In this document: positions 13,190-20,047 of the stretch, one piece after another | Numbering within the stretch: the first letter of the stretch is position 1 | Layout: every line of letters begins with the position of its first letter | Program-made: the position numbers and the translations under genes | The notes under the pieces: model-generated | What the model was told of the DNA's origin: nothing | Seen by the model: the letters and a program-made list of their open reading frames with translations, nothing else | Databases searched by the model: none | Origin: BOG-908 sp964247675 | Lineage (GTDB): Bacteria; Pseudomonadota; Alphaproteobacteria; Acetobacterales; Acetobacteraceae | DNA: 21,256 nucleotides | Reading direction: 5' to 3' | Assembly: GCA_964247675.1 (NCBI GenBank) | Contig: CAXTVW010000050.1 | Location: 1 to 21,256, forward strand

Positions 13190-14556
13190 CGGCCTCGGCC
13201 TTTCACGCGGTTCTTGCGGATAAGGCCTTCATATTGATGGGCGATCAAGTGGGACTGCATCTGCGTGATGGTGTCCATGGTGACGGAGACGATGATCATC
13301 AGGCTGGTGCCGCCAAGCGCGAAGGGCAGGCCGTATTTGGTGATCAGCACCTGCGGCAGCAGGCAGACGGCCACCAGGTAGGCCGCGCCGATCGTGGTGA
13401 GGCGGACGAGAATGTGGTCGAAGTAGCCCGCCGTGTTGGCGCCGGGCCGGATGCCGGGGATGAAGCCGCCATACTTCTTCAGGTTGTCCGCCGTCTCCTC
13501 GGGGTTGAACACGATGGCGGTGTAGAAATACGAGAAGAAGACGATGAGCGCCGCATAGAGCGCCAGATAGAGCGGTGCGCCGCGCGAGAGCTGGCCGGCG
13601 ACGCTGCTGAGCGCCCCCGACAGCCACAGGGGGACCCAGGCGGGCGCGGTCACGTTGGTGGCGAAGCCGGCGATGGTGACGGGCACCAGCAGGATGGAGC
13701 TTGCGAAGATCGGCGGGATCACGCCGGAGGTGTTCACCTTCAGCGGCATGTGCGTGCTGTCCCCGCCGAACATGCGGCTGCCCACCTGGCGCTTCGGATA
13801 CTGGATCATGATGCGGCGCTGCGCCCGCTCCATGAACACGATGAACGCGATGACGGCGACGAAGCCGATGAACACGGCGACGATGAAGATGGGCGACAGG
13901 GCGCCGGTGCGCCCGAGCTCCAGCAACTGGCCGAAGCTCTGCGGCAGCTGGGCGACGATGCCGGCGAAGATGATGAGGCTGATGCCGTTGCCTATGCCGC
14001 GCGCGGTGATCTGCTCGCCGAGCCACATCAGGAACATGGTACCGCCCACCAGCGTGATGACGCAGGAGGCGCGGAAATACAGGCCGGGATCGATCACCGC
14101 CGGCCCGGAATTGCCGTGGAACGTCTCCAGCCCCACGGATATGCCGTAGGCCTGGAACAGCGCGATCAGCACGGTCAGATAGCGCGTGTATTGGTTGAGC
14201 TTCTTGCGGCCGGACTCGCCTTCCTTCTTCAGGGTCTCGAGCGAGGGCAGGGCGGTGGTCATCAGCTGGATGATGATGCTGGCGCTGATGTAGGGCATGA
14301 TCGCGAGAGCAAAGACGGTCATGCGGCCGAGCGCGCCGCCGCTGAACATGTCGAACATGCCCAGGAAGCCGCCGCCGTTGCGGTGCATCATCTCTGCCAT
14401 CACCGAGGCGTCCACGCCCGGCACCGGGATGTAAGTGCCGATGCGGTAGACGACGAGGGCGGCCACGGTGAACCAGATGCGCTTGCGGAGTTCCGTGGCC
14501 TTGGAGAGTGATCCCAGGCTGAAGGAAGAGGCGATCTGCTCGGCGGCTGAGGCCAT
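13186..14556 (-). CDS. secY: Protein translocase subunit SecY
   Basis: This 456-residue channel subunit of the SecYEG translocon has ten hydrophobic segments. Landmarks are RIGTYIPVPGVD near the first helix, the GALGRMTVFALAIMPYISAS plug and second-helix region, NGISLIIFAGI, and the cytosolic loop YPKRQVG. The end, MQSHLIAHQYEGLIRK, is also typical. The start is taken at 14556 (MASAAEQIASSF), with AGGA about 9 nt upstream; an in-frame ATG at 14613 lies inside the repeat element and would add 19 element-derived residues. It is separated from rplO by repeat copy I, an unusual interruption of the spc operon, and overlaps adk at its 3' end. Confidence 0.97.
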   Translation of the reverse strand: MASAAEQIASSFSLGSLSKATELRKRIWFTVAALVVYRIGTYIPVPGVDASVMAEMMHRNGGGFLGMFDMFSGGALGRMTVFALAIMPYISASIIIQLMTTALPSLETLKKEGESGRKKLNQYTRYLTVLIALFQAYGISVGLETFHGNSGPAVIDPGLYFRASCVITLVGGTMFLMWLGEQITARGIGNGISLIIFAGIVAQLPQSFGQLLELGRTGALSPIFIVAVFIGFVAVIAFIVFMERAQRRIMIQYPKRQVGSRMFGGDSTHMPLKVNTSGVIPPIFASSILLVPVTIAGFATNVTAPAWVPLWLSGALSSVAGQLSRGAPLYLALYAALIVFFSYFYTAIVFNPEETADNLKKYGGFIPGIRPGANTAGYFDHILVRLTTIGAAYLVAVCLLPQVLITKYGLPFALGGTSLMIIVSVTMDTITQMQSHLIAHQYEGLIRKNRVKGRGR

Positions 14557-14576
14557 GGGATTGGTCCTAGGGAAGA

Positions 14577-14733
14577 AGTAAGGAAGGCCTTCTTTTTTGA
14601 AAAAAAGAAGCAAAAAACTTCTGCTACTGCCGCTTTGTCCGCAGCCTGTATTTATCCCCAGGCACTCGACTGGTGCAAATGCGGGGGTGCAAAAGTTTTC
14701 TGGTTCTTTTTAAAAAGGACTGCTTGCTTTCTT
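14577..14733. repeat. AT-rich inverted-repeat element, copy I between rplO and secY
   Basis: The left arm (14583-14621) matches copies A and C. The right arm (14691-14733) is a variant, AAAAGTTTTCTGGTTC then TTTTTAAAAAGGACTGC and TTGCTTTCTTA. The G-rich block GTGCAAATGCGGGGG precedes the right arm. Its last bases overlap the TAA stop of rplO (14732-14734), so the element may have supplied that stop. On the minus strand it begins immediately after rplO and ends about 20 nt before the secY start. Confidence 0.88.
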
Positions 14734-15238
14734 ACACCTCGGGCGCAGCCTCGGCTTTTGGCGCCGACGTGGTGACGCTACCGCCAGCCGCCTCGACGGC
14801 GGCCACGGCAGACGCCGACGCGCCGCTGACCGTGATGTTCAGCGCGCGGCTGATCTCGCCCTTGGCGAGCAGGCGCACGCCGAGCGCCGCCTTGCCGCCG
14901 CGAACCAGGCCGGCATCGCGGAGTGTCTGCTCGGTGACCGGCTCGTCTGCTTTCAGCTTGCCTGACTCCAGCGCCTTACTGATAGCGCCGAGGTTCACCG
15001 CCGCGTGGCTGACGCGGAAGATGTTCTTGAAGCCGCGCTTGGGCAGGCGACGGTAGATGGGGAGCTGGCCGCCTTCGAAGCCGTTCAGCGCCACGCCTTC
15101 GCGGGCCTTCTGGCCCTTGACGCCCTTGCCGGACGTCTTGCCCTTGCCGGAGCCGATGCCGCGGCCAAGGCGCTTGGAGGTGGGGCGGGCGCCGGGGTTG
15201 TCGCGCAGCGCGTTGAGCTTGAGCTGTGGGGTGGTCAT
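14732..15238 (-). CDS. rplO: 50S ribosomal protein L15
   Basis: This 168-residue protein begins MTTPQLKLNALRDNPGARP and has the glycine- and lysine-rich GRGIGSGKGKTSGKGVKGQK segment that runs through 23S rRNA. The globular end contains GGQLPIYRRLPKRGF. The last 25 residues or so (SAVAAVEAAGGSVTTSAPKA then EAAPEV) are Ala-rich and longer than in E. coli L15 (144 residues). The rplO stop codon coincides with the outer end of repeat copy I, so the present C-terminus could have been set by that insertion. It follows rpmD with a 2-nt gap. Confidence 0.96.
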   Translation of the reverse strand: MTTPQLKLNALRDNPGARPTSKRLGRGIGSGKGKTSGKGVKGQKAREGVALNGFEGGQLPIYRRLPKRGFKNIFRVSHAAVNLGAISKALESGKLKADEPVTEQTLRDAGLVRGGKAALGVRLLAKGEISRALNITVSGASASAVAAVEAAGGSVTTSAPKAEAAPEV

Positions 15239-15240
15239 CT

Positions 15241-15438
15241 TCAGACGCTCTCATCGACGCGCACGAGGTGCGCGACCTTGCGGATCATGCCGCGGATCGA
15301 GGGCGTGTCTTCCAGCACCCTGGTGCCGCGTATCTTGGTCAGGCCAAGCCCGATCAGCGTCTCGCGCTGGCCGGGCTTGCGGCCGATCGGCGACCCTGTC
15401 TGGGTCACGCGCACCGTCTTCTTGGCGGTGTCAGACAT
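15241..15438 (-). CDS. rpmD: 50S ribosomal protein L30
   Basis: This 65-residue protein has the L30 core TVRVTQTGSPIGRKPGQRET and LTKIRGTRVLEDTPSIRGM. The ATG at 15438 is chosen because it gives the usual length; an in-frame ATG at 15492 would extend 18 residues back into rpsE. It overlaps the rpsE 3' end by 8 nt, so translation is likely coupled. L30 is a small 23S rRNA-binding protein near the central protuberance. Confidence 0.95.
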   Translation of the reverse strand: MSDTAKKTVRVTQTGSPIGRKPGQRETLIGLGLTKIRGTRVLEDTPSIRGMIRKVAHLVRVDESV

Positions 15439-16033
15439 CGGCCGTGGCCTCCGCGGCCGCACCTGGCGTTTCGCGCTTGCCCACGATGTCATTCACCTTC
15501 TTGCCGCGGCGGTTGGCCACCGAACGCGGGCTGGCGGCGGCTTCCAGGGCGGCGAAAGTGGCCTTGACCATGTTGTGCGGGTTGCGGCTGCCGAGCGACT
15601 TGGCAACCACATCGCCTATGCCGAGCGATTCGAAGACGGCGCGCATCGGGCCGCCGGCGATGATGCCGGTGCCGGCTGCGGCCGTGCGCAGGATCACCTT
15701 GCCGGCGCCGAAATGGCCGTAGCTGTCATGATGCAGCGTGCGGCCTTCCTTCATCGGGACGCGTATCATCGTGCGCTTGGCGCGCTCGGTGGCCTTGCGT
15801 ATGGCTTCCGGCACTTCGCGTGCCTTGCCTGCGCCGTAGCCGACGCGGCCTTTCTGGTCGCCGACCACGACGAGGGCTGCGAAGGCAAAGCGGCGTCCGC
15901 CCTTCACCACCTTGGCCACGCGGTTGATGGTGACCAGCTTGTCGATGAGGTCGTCGCCGTCGCGCTCGCGCGGGGCGTCGCGCCGCTCGCCGCGGCGGCC
16001 GCGGTCGCCGCCTTCCCTGGGTTCACGTGCCAT
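15431..16033 (-). CDS. rpsE: 30S ribosomal protein S5
   Basis: This 200-residue protein contains the S5 double-stranded-RNA-binding motif (KLVTINRVAKVVKGGRRFAF) and GRVGYGAGKAREVPEA. The C-terminal domain has LGSRNPHNMVKATFAAL. S5 helps control decoding accuracy and start-site helicase activity in the 30S subunit. It has an extra N-terminal stretch of about 28 residues very rich in Arg, Asp and Glu (EGGDRGRRGERRDAPRER), and a short C-terminal tail after GKRETPG. E. coli S5 has 167 residues. It lies 12 nt after rplR. Confidence 0.97.
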   Translation of the reverse strand: MAREPREGGDRGRRGERRDAPRERDGDDLIDKLVTINRVAKVVKGGRRFAFAALVVVGDQKGRVGYGAGKAREVPEAIRKATERAKRTMIRVPMKEGRTLHHDSYGHFGAGKVILRTAAAGTGIIAGGPMRAVFESLGIGDVVAKSLGSRNPHNMVKATFAALEAAASPRSVANRRGKKVNDIVGKRETPGAAAEATADV

Positions 16034-16045
16034 GTTCGTATCCCT

Positions 16046-16408
16046 TTAGAAGGACAATCCGCCCTCACGGGCGGCTTCGGCCAGCGCTTTTACGCGGCCA
16101 TGATAGATGTAGGAGCCGCGGTCGAACACGACGGCGGTGACGCCGGCTGCCAGCGCGCGCTCGGCGACCAGCTTGCCCACCGCACCGGCGGCTTCGCGGT
16201 CCGCCCCGGTGCGCAGCGCCTCGCGCAGGCTCGCGTCCAGCGTGGAGGCGGCTGCCAGCGTGCGGCCGGCTGCGTCGTCGATGATTTGGGCGTAGATGTG
16301 CTTGCCGGACCGGAACACGGAGAGGCGCGGGCGCCCGACCGATTTCTGCCGCAGCTGGTAGCGCAGGCGCTCGCGCCGGCGCTGCCGGAGATCCACTCGG
16401 GCGCTCAC
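16046..16408 (-). CDS. rplR: 50S ribosomal protein L18
   Basis: This 120-residue protein has the 5S-rRNA-binding features of L18: RRRERLRYQLRQKSVGRPRL, SVFRSGKHIYAQIIDD, and the family end FDRGSYIYHGRVKALAEAAR followed by EGGLSF. L18 delivers 5S rRNA to the large subunit. The start is GTG at 16408, overlapping the rplF TGA in GTGA, so the two are translationally coupled. Confidence 0.97.
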   Translation of the reverse strand: MSARVDLRQRRRERLRYQLRQKSVGRPRLSVFRSGKHIYAQIIDDAAGRTLAAASTLDASLREALRTGADREAAGAVGKLVAERALAAGVTAVVFDRGSYIYHGRVKALAEAAREGGLSF

Positions 16409-16938
16409 TTCTTTTTACCTTCCTTGCGGCGTATCGTCTCGTTGTCGTAGCGCACGCCCTTGCCCTTGTAGGGCTCCGGCGGACGGTAGCCGCGTATTTC
16501 GGCGGCGACCTGGCCCACGAGACGCTTGTCCACGCCGGTCACCATGATGGCGGTCGGGCGCGGGGTGGTGATGGTGATGCCTGCCGGAACCGGATAGACC
16601 ACGTCGTGGCTGAAGCCCAGATTGACCACGAGGTTGGCGCCCTGCACGGAGGCGCGGTAGCCGGTGCCGGTGATCTCCATCGTCTTGGTGTAGCCGGTGG
16701 AGACGCCGCGGATCATGTTGGCGATGTTGGCACGCGTGGTGCCCCACATCATGCGCGCCTGGGCCACGTTGCTGAGCGGCTTGACGCTGACCTTGCTGCC
16801 TTCGACCGTGGTCTCGACGTGGTCGGTCAGCTTCAGGCGCAACTCGCCGAGCTTGCCCTTTGCGGACAGCACACCGTCCACGATCGCGATGGTGACGCCC
16901 GCGGGAACGTCGACCGGATATTTGCCTACGCGAGACAT
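16405..16938 (-). CDS. rplF: 50S ribosomal protein L6
   Basis: This 177-residue protein begins MSRVGKYPVDVPAGVTI and has the C-terminal L6 signature IRGYRPPEPYKGKGVRY. Two repeated L6 folds are expected, about 1-82 and 83-165. It binds near the factor-binding site of the 50S subunit. The end is basic (RRKEGKKK). It lies 13 nt after rpsH and overlaps rplR by 4 nt. Confidence 0.97.
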   Translation of the reverse strand: MSRVGKYPVDVPAGVTIAIVDGVLSAKGKLGELRLKLTDHVETTVEGSKVSVKPLSNVAQARMMWGTTRANIANMIRGVSTGYTKTMEITGTGYRASVQGANLVVNLGFSHDVVYPVPAGITITTPRPTAIMVTGVDKRLVGQVAAEIRGYRPPEPYKGKGVRYDNETIRRKEGKKK

Positions 16939-16951
16939 TCTCTATGTCCCT

Positions 16952-17350
16952 TCAGAACACGCGGCAGAGGACTTCGCCGCCAACATTGGCAGCGCGGGCC
17001 TCGGCATCGCTCAACACGCCACGTGGCGTGGACAGTATGGACACGCCCAAACCGGCATAGACGCGCGGCAATTCCTGTATCTTGGAATAGACGCGGCGGC
17101 CCGGCTTGGACACGCGGTGGATTTCCTTGATGACCGGCTCGCCCTCGCTGTATTTCAGCTCGATGCGAAGCTGGGCCACGCCAGGACGCAGCTCCTCGGC
17201 GGAGAAGCCGCGTATGTAGCCCTCGCGCTTCAGCACGTCGAGCACGTTGGCGCGCAGCTTGCTGGCAGGCGAGATGCAGGACGCATGGCGGCTGCCCTGC
17301 GCGTTGCGTATGCGGGTGAGCATGTCACCCAGCGGATCTGACATCGACAT
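16952..17350 (-). CDS. rpsH: 30S ribosomal protein S8
   Basis: This 132-residue protein begins MSMSDPLGDMLTRIRNAQ and ends with the S8 signature GLGVSILSTPRGVLSDAEAR, followed by GGEVLCRVF. S8 binds the central domain of 16S rRNA, and in E. coli it represses the spc operon by binding the rplE mRNA. Whether that control exists here is not visible. An in-frame ATG at 17344 is an alternative start, two residues shorter. It is 12 nt after rpsN. Confidence 0.97.
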   Translation of the reverse strand: MSMSDPLGDMLTRIRNAQGSRHASCISPASKLRANVLDVLKREGYIRGFSAEELRPGVAQLRIELKYSEGEPVIKEIHRVSKPGRRVYSKIQELPRVYAGLGVSILSTPRGVLSDAEARAANVGGEVLCRVF

Positions 17351-17362
17351 GTGACGGGGCCC

Positions 17363-17668
17363 TTACCAGCTAGCCTTGACCATGCCCGGGATCTGCCCCG
17401 CGCTGGCCAGGTCGCGCAGGGCGATTCGGCAAAGCTTGAACTTGCGGTAGTTGGAACGCGAGCGGCCTGTCAGCTCGCAGCGGAGACGGACGCGCGTGCG
17501 GCTGCCGTTGCGCGGCAGTTGGGCAAGCTTCATGGACGCCTCGAAGCGCTCCTCGACGGGGGCGTCGCGGTCCATCATCTGGGCCTTGAGCTTGCTCCGC
17601 TTGGAACGGTCGCGCTTGACCATCTTCTCGCGGTTGATGTTGCGGTTGACGGCGGAAGTCTTGGCCAT
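17363..17668 (-). CDS. rpsN: 30S ribosomal protein S14, zinc-independent long form
   Basis: This 101-residue protein is the long S14 type lacking the CxxC pairs of the short zinc-binding form. Motifs are KMVKRDRSKRSKLKAQMMD, LPRNGSRTRVRLRCELTGR and the terminal LRDLASAGQIPGMVKASW. It binds in the 30S head. The ATG has a strong GGAGG about 10 nt upstream, within the 57-nt spacer after rplE. Confidence 0.97.
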   Translation of the reverse strand: MAKTSAVNRNINREKMVKRDRSKRSKLKAQMMDRDAPVEERFEASMKLAQLPRNGSRTRVRLRCELTGRSRSNYRKFKLCRIALRDLASAGQIPGMVKASW

Positions 17669-17725
17669 CTCTTCTAGATCCTCCGGAACCTGCCGGCCTG
17701 CGCCGGGGGTATTCCAATCATTGAA
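17669..17725 (-). promoter_or_regulatory. rplE-rpsN spacer with small hairpin and strong ribosome binding site
   Basis: This 57-nt gap is unusually long for this tightly packed stretch. Read on the minus strand it has CCGGC-GCAG-GCCGG, a 5-bp stem with a 4-nt loop, then a strong GGAGG ahead of rpsN. The hairpin could shape translation of rpsN independently of rplE; no known regulatory motif is recognised. Confidence 0.35.
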
Positions 17726-18316
17726 TTAAGCAGTGGTGGTTGCCGTGACGAACGGCAGGTCGAACGCCTTCAGCAGCGCCTTCGCCTCGGCATCCGACTT
17801 GGCCGTGGTGACGATGACGATGTCCATTCCGCGCACCGCATCGACCTTGTCGTAGGCGATCTCGGGGAAGATGATCTGCTCCTTCAGGCCCATGGCGAAG
17901 TTGCCACGGCCGTCGAAACCCTTGCCGGTGATGCCGCGGAAATCCCGCACGCGGGGCAGGGCGATGGTCACCAGGCGGTCCAGGAACTCGTACATCTTGG
18001 CGCGCCGCAGCGTCACCTTGGTGCCGATCGGCAGACCCTCGCGAATCTTGAAGCCGGCGATCGCCTTTTTTGCGATCGTCTTGACCGGGCGCTGGCCGGC
18101 GATGAGCGTCAGCTCGGCGACGGCGGCGTCCAGCTTCTTCTGGTCGCCGGCGGCTTCGCCCACGCCCATGTTGATGACGATCTTCTCCAGGCGCGGCACC
18201 TGCATCGGGTTCTTGTAGTTGAACTCCTTCTGCATGGCCGAACGCACGTCGGACAGATAGCGCGCCTGCATGCGCGGCACCGGACGGGCTTCTGGCTTCT
18301 CTGCGGTTTCGCTCAT
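17726..18316 (-). CDS. rplE: 50S ribosomal protein L5
   Basis: This 196-residue protein has the L5 core YKNPMQVPRLEKIVINMGVG, then GQRPVKTIAKKAIAGFKIREG and VRDFRGITGKGFDGRGNFAMG. L5 binds 5S rRNA and contacts the P-site tRNA. About 17 extra residues precede the usual start (SETAEKPEARPVPRMQ), making it longer than E. coli L5 (179). It follows rplX with a 4-nt gap. Confidence 0.97.
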   Translation of the reverse strand: MSETAEKPEARPVPRMQARYLSDVRSAMQKEFNYKNPMQVPRLEKIVINMGVGEAAGDQKKLDAAVAELTLIAGQRPVKTIAKKAIAGFKIREGLPIGTKVTLRRAKMYEFLDRLVTIALPRVRDFRGITGKGFDGRGNFAMGLKEQIIFPEIAYDKVDAVRGMDIVIVTTAKSDAEAKALLKAFDLPFVTATTTA

Positions 18317-18320
18317 GATC

Positions 18321-18641
18321 CTAGCCTTCGATCACGCGGCCGCTTGCGCGGGCCACGCGTGCCTTGCCGCCGTTATCCAGAACCCGGTGCGCGATGCGCG
18401 TCGGCTTGTCGGTCTCCGGATCGATCAGCATGATGTTGGAGAGGTGGATGGTCGCCTCTTTCGCGATGATCCCGCCAGGCTGGCCCATGCCGCTGGCCTT
18501 GGTGTGCTTCTTGGCGACATTGACGCCCTGGACGACCGCACGGTCCTCCTTGGGGATCACGCGCAGCACTTCGCCGCGCTTGCCGCGGTCGGCGCCGGTG
18601 ATGACCACGACGCGGTCACCCTTGCGAATACGTGCCGCCAT
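18321..18641 (-). CDS. rplX: 50S ribosomal protein L24
   Basis: This 106-residue protein starts MAARIRKGDRVVVITGADRG, the KOW-motif start of L24, and continues with RGEVLRVIPKEDRAVVQGVN and KEATIHLSNIMLIDPETDKP. L24 starts large-subunit assembly on 23S rRNA. The ATG at 18641 overlaps the rplN stop in TGATG; an adjacent GTG at 18644 would add one residue. The two genes are probably translationally coupled. Confidence 0.96.
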   Translation of the reverse strand: MAARIRKGDRVVVITGADRGKRGEVLRVIPKEDRAVVQGVNVAKKHTKASGMGQPGGIIAKEATIHLSNIMLIDPETDKPTRIAHRVLDNGGKARVARASGRVIEG

Positions 18642-19009
18642 CACAGCACCTCAGGGGCGAGGGAGATGATCTTCATGAACTTCTTCGCCCGCAGCTCACG
18701 CACGACGGGGCCAAAGATGCGCGTGCCGATCGGCTCCTGCTGCTTGTTGATCAGCACGGCGGCGTTGGTGTCGAAGCGTATGGCGCTGCCGTCGGCGCGG
18801 CGCACCGGGAAGCTGGTGCGCACGATCACCGCCTGGTGGACGTCGCCCTTCTTCACCTTGCCGCGCGGGATGGCTTCCTTGACGGAGACGACGATGACGT
18901 CGCCCACCGAGGCGAACTTGCGCTTGGAGCCGCCGATCACCTTGATGCACTGGACCCGGCGCGCGCCGGAATTGTCGGCGACCTCCAGGTTGGATTCTGC
19001 GTGGATCAT
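18641..19009 (-). CDS. rplN: 50S ribosomal protein L14
   Basis: This 122-residue protein has the standard L14 length. It begins MIHAESNLEVADNSGARRVQ and includes DVIVVSVKEAIPRGKVKKGD, RRADGSAIRFDTNAAVLINK and the terminal RELRAKKFMKIISLAPEVL. L14 lies at the subunit interface in contact with 16S rRNA. It is 12 nt after rpsQ and overlaps rplX by one base. Confidence 0.98.
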   Translation of the reverse strand: MIHAESNLEVADNSGARRVQCIKVIGGSKRKFASVGDVIVVSVKEAIPRGKVKKGDVHQAVIVRTSFPVRRADGSAIRFDTNAAVLINKQQEPIGTRIFGPVVRELRAKKFMKIISLAPEVL

Positions 19010-19021
19010 CTGTGCGGGTCC

Positions 19022-19393
19022 TTATGCGTGCGCGTCGGCTGGCGCCGCGTCGGTGACAGCCTCGACAGGCACCGGCTCGGCGGTGTGAGCCGGCACGTGG
19101 CTGTGCGCGCGTGCCTCGAGCGAAGCCAGCGCATCGGCAGAAGCGCCTTCGACAACGGCGCCGTTACGCTCGACCACGGTCCAGGTCTTGCGCTTGGAGA
19201 TCGGCGCGCATTCGACGATGCGGACCTGGTCGCCCGTCTTGCACGCGTTCACTTCGTCATGCGCCGCATACTTCTTCGAGCGGCGGATGAACTTCTTGTA
19301 GAGCGGATGCATGATGCGGCGATCGACCAAGACGGTGATCGTCTTGTCCATCTTGTCGCTGGTCACGCGGCCGACGAGTACACGCCTCGGCAT
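19022..19393 (-). CDS. rpsQ: 30S ribosomal protein S17 with a C-terminal extension
   Basis: This 123-residue protein starts MPRRVLVGRVTSDKMDKTIT and carries the S17 signature HDEVNACKTGDQVRIVECAP, then ISKRKTWTVVE. S17 binds the 5' domain of 16S rRNA early in assembly. The fold normally ends near residue 82; here about 40 more residues follow, rich in Ala, Pro, Glu and His (ASADALASLEARAHSH and PVPVEAVTDAAPADAHA). The extension has the GC-rich base composition of the rest, so it is not an obvious read-through artefact. The ATG at 19393 matches the family; in-frame codons upstream reach into rpmC and are not used. Confidence 0.95.
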   Translation of the reverse strand: MPRRVLVGRVTSDKMDKTITVLVDRRIMHPLYKKFIRRSKKYAAHDEVNACKTGDQVRIVECAPISKRKTWTVVERNGAVVEGASADALASLEARAHSHVPAHTAEPVPVEAVTDAAPADAHA

Positions 19394-19409
19394 GTGCTGG
19401 GCGCTCCTT

Positions 19410-19616
19410 TCAGGCTTTTGCGGCGGAAGAAGACTTCTCCGCCATGATGGTTTTGACGCGCGCGATGTCCCGACGCACGGCACGCACGCGGGCGGTGCCC
19501 TCATTCTGGCCGGTGGCGCGCTGGAAGCGCAGGTTGAACTGCTCGCGCCTGAGGTCCAGCAGCATCGTGCTGAGCTGGTCGTCCGATTTGGCGCGTATGT
19601 CGGCTGGCTTCGTCAT
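19410..19616 (-). CDS. rpmC: 50S ribosomal protein L29
   Basis: This 68-residue helical-hairpin protein has the L29 signature RREQFNLRFQRATGQNEGTA and RVRAVRRDIARVKTIMAEK. L29 sits by the exit tunnel near the signal recognition particle and trigger factor site. It begins 2 nt after the rplP stop and lies 16 nt before rpsQ. The last residues (SSSAAKA) are a short Ala/Ser tail. Confidence 0.96.
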   Translation of the reverse strand: MTKPADIRAKSDDQLSTMLLDLRREQFNLRFQRATGQNEGTARVRAVRRDIARVKTIMAEKSSSAAKA

Positions 19617-19618
19617 GA

Positions 19619-20035
19619 TCAGCCCTCACCCAGGCGGGTTACGAACTTCGTCTTGATCGGCAGCTTGGCCGCACCCAGCGTGAGAGCCGCCTGCGCCACG
19701 TCGGGCGGCACGCCGTCTATCTCGAACATCACGCGACCAGGCTTCACGCGGGCAACCCAGAACTCCGGCGCGCCCTTGCCGGAGCCCATGCGGACCTCGG
19801 CGGGCTTCAGCGAGACGGGGACGTCCGGGAAGATGCGTATCCACACGCGGCCGGCGCGCTTCATGGCGCGCGTGATGGCGCGGCGGGCGGCTTCGATCTG
19901 GCGCGCGGTTACGCGCTCCGGCTCGAGCGCCTTCAAGCCGAACTGGCCGAAATTGAGCGCGGTGCCGCCTTTGGCCAGGCCGTGTATGCGGCCCTTATGG
20001 GCTTTGCGGAACTTGGTCCGCTTGGGGGAAAGCAT
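19619..20035 (-). CDS. rplP: 50S ribosomal protein L16
   Basis: This 138-residue protein begins MLSPKRTKFRKAHKGRIHG and contains RVWIRIFPDVPVSLKPAEVR, then MGSGKGAPEFWVARVKPGRV. L16 helps organise the A-site tRNA region and is added late in 50S assembly. Length and ends match the family. It follows rpsC after 12 nt. Confidence 0.98.
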   Translation of the reverse strand: MLSPKRTKFRKAHKGRIHGLAKGGTALNFGQFGLKALEPERVTARQIEAARRAITRAMKRAGRVWIRIFPDVPVSLKPAEVRMGSGKGAPEFWVARVKPGRVMFEIDGVPPDVAQAALTLGAAKLPIKTKFVTRLGEG

Positions 20036-20047
20036 GTCTCTGGGTCC

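Noticed and set aside
13234..14511. 425-codon plus-strand frame opposite secY
   Set aside because: The sequence is low-complexity Asp/His/Gly/Arg, and the opposite strand is unmistakably SecY. It is a shadow frame.
14557..14613. Longer N-terminus for SecY starting inside repeat copy I
   Set aside because: The extra 19 residues are translated repeat arm (KKEG-type peptide). The family start and a ribosome binding site fit the ATG at 14556.
46..14733. CRISPR array or tandem repeat
   Set aside because: The repeats are inverted pairs spread over many loci kilobases apart, with no regular spacers and no cas genes.
19394..19504. Longer N-terminus for S17
   Set aside because: It would run back into rpmC and add 37 unrelated residues before the conserved MPRRVLVGRV start.
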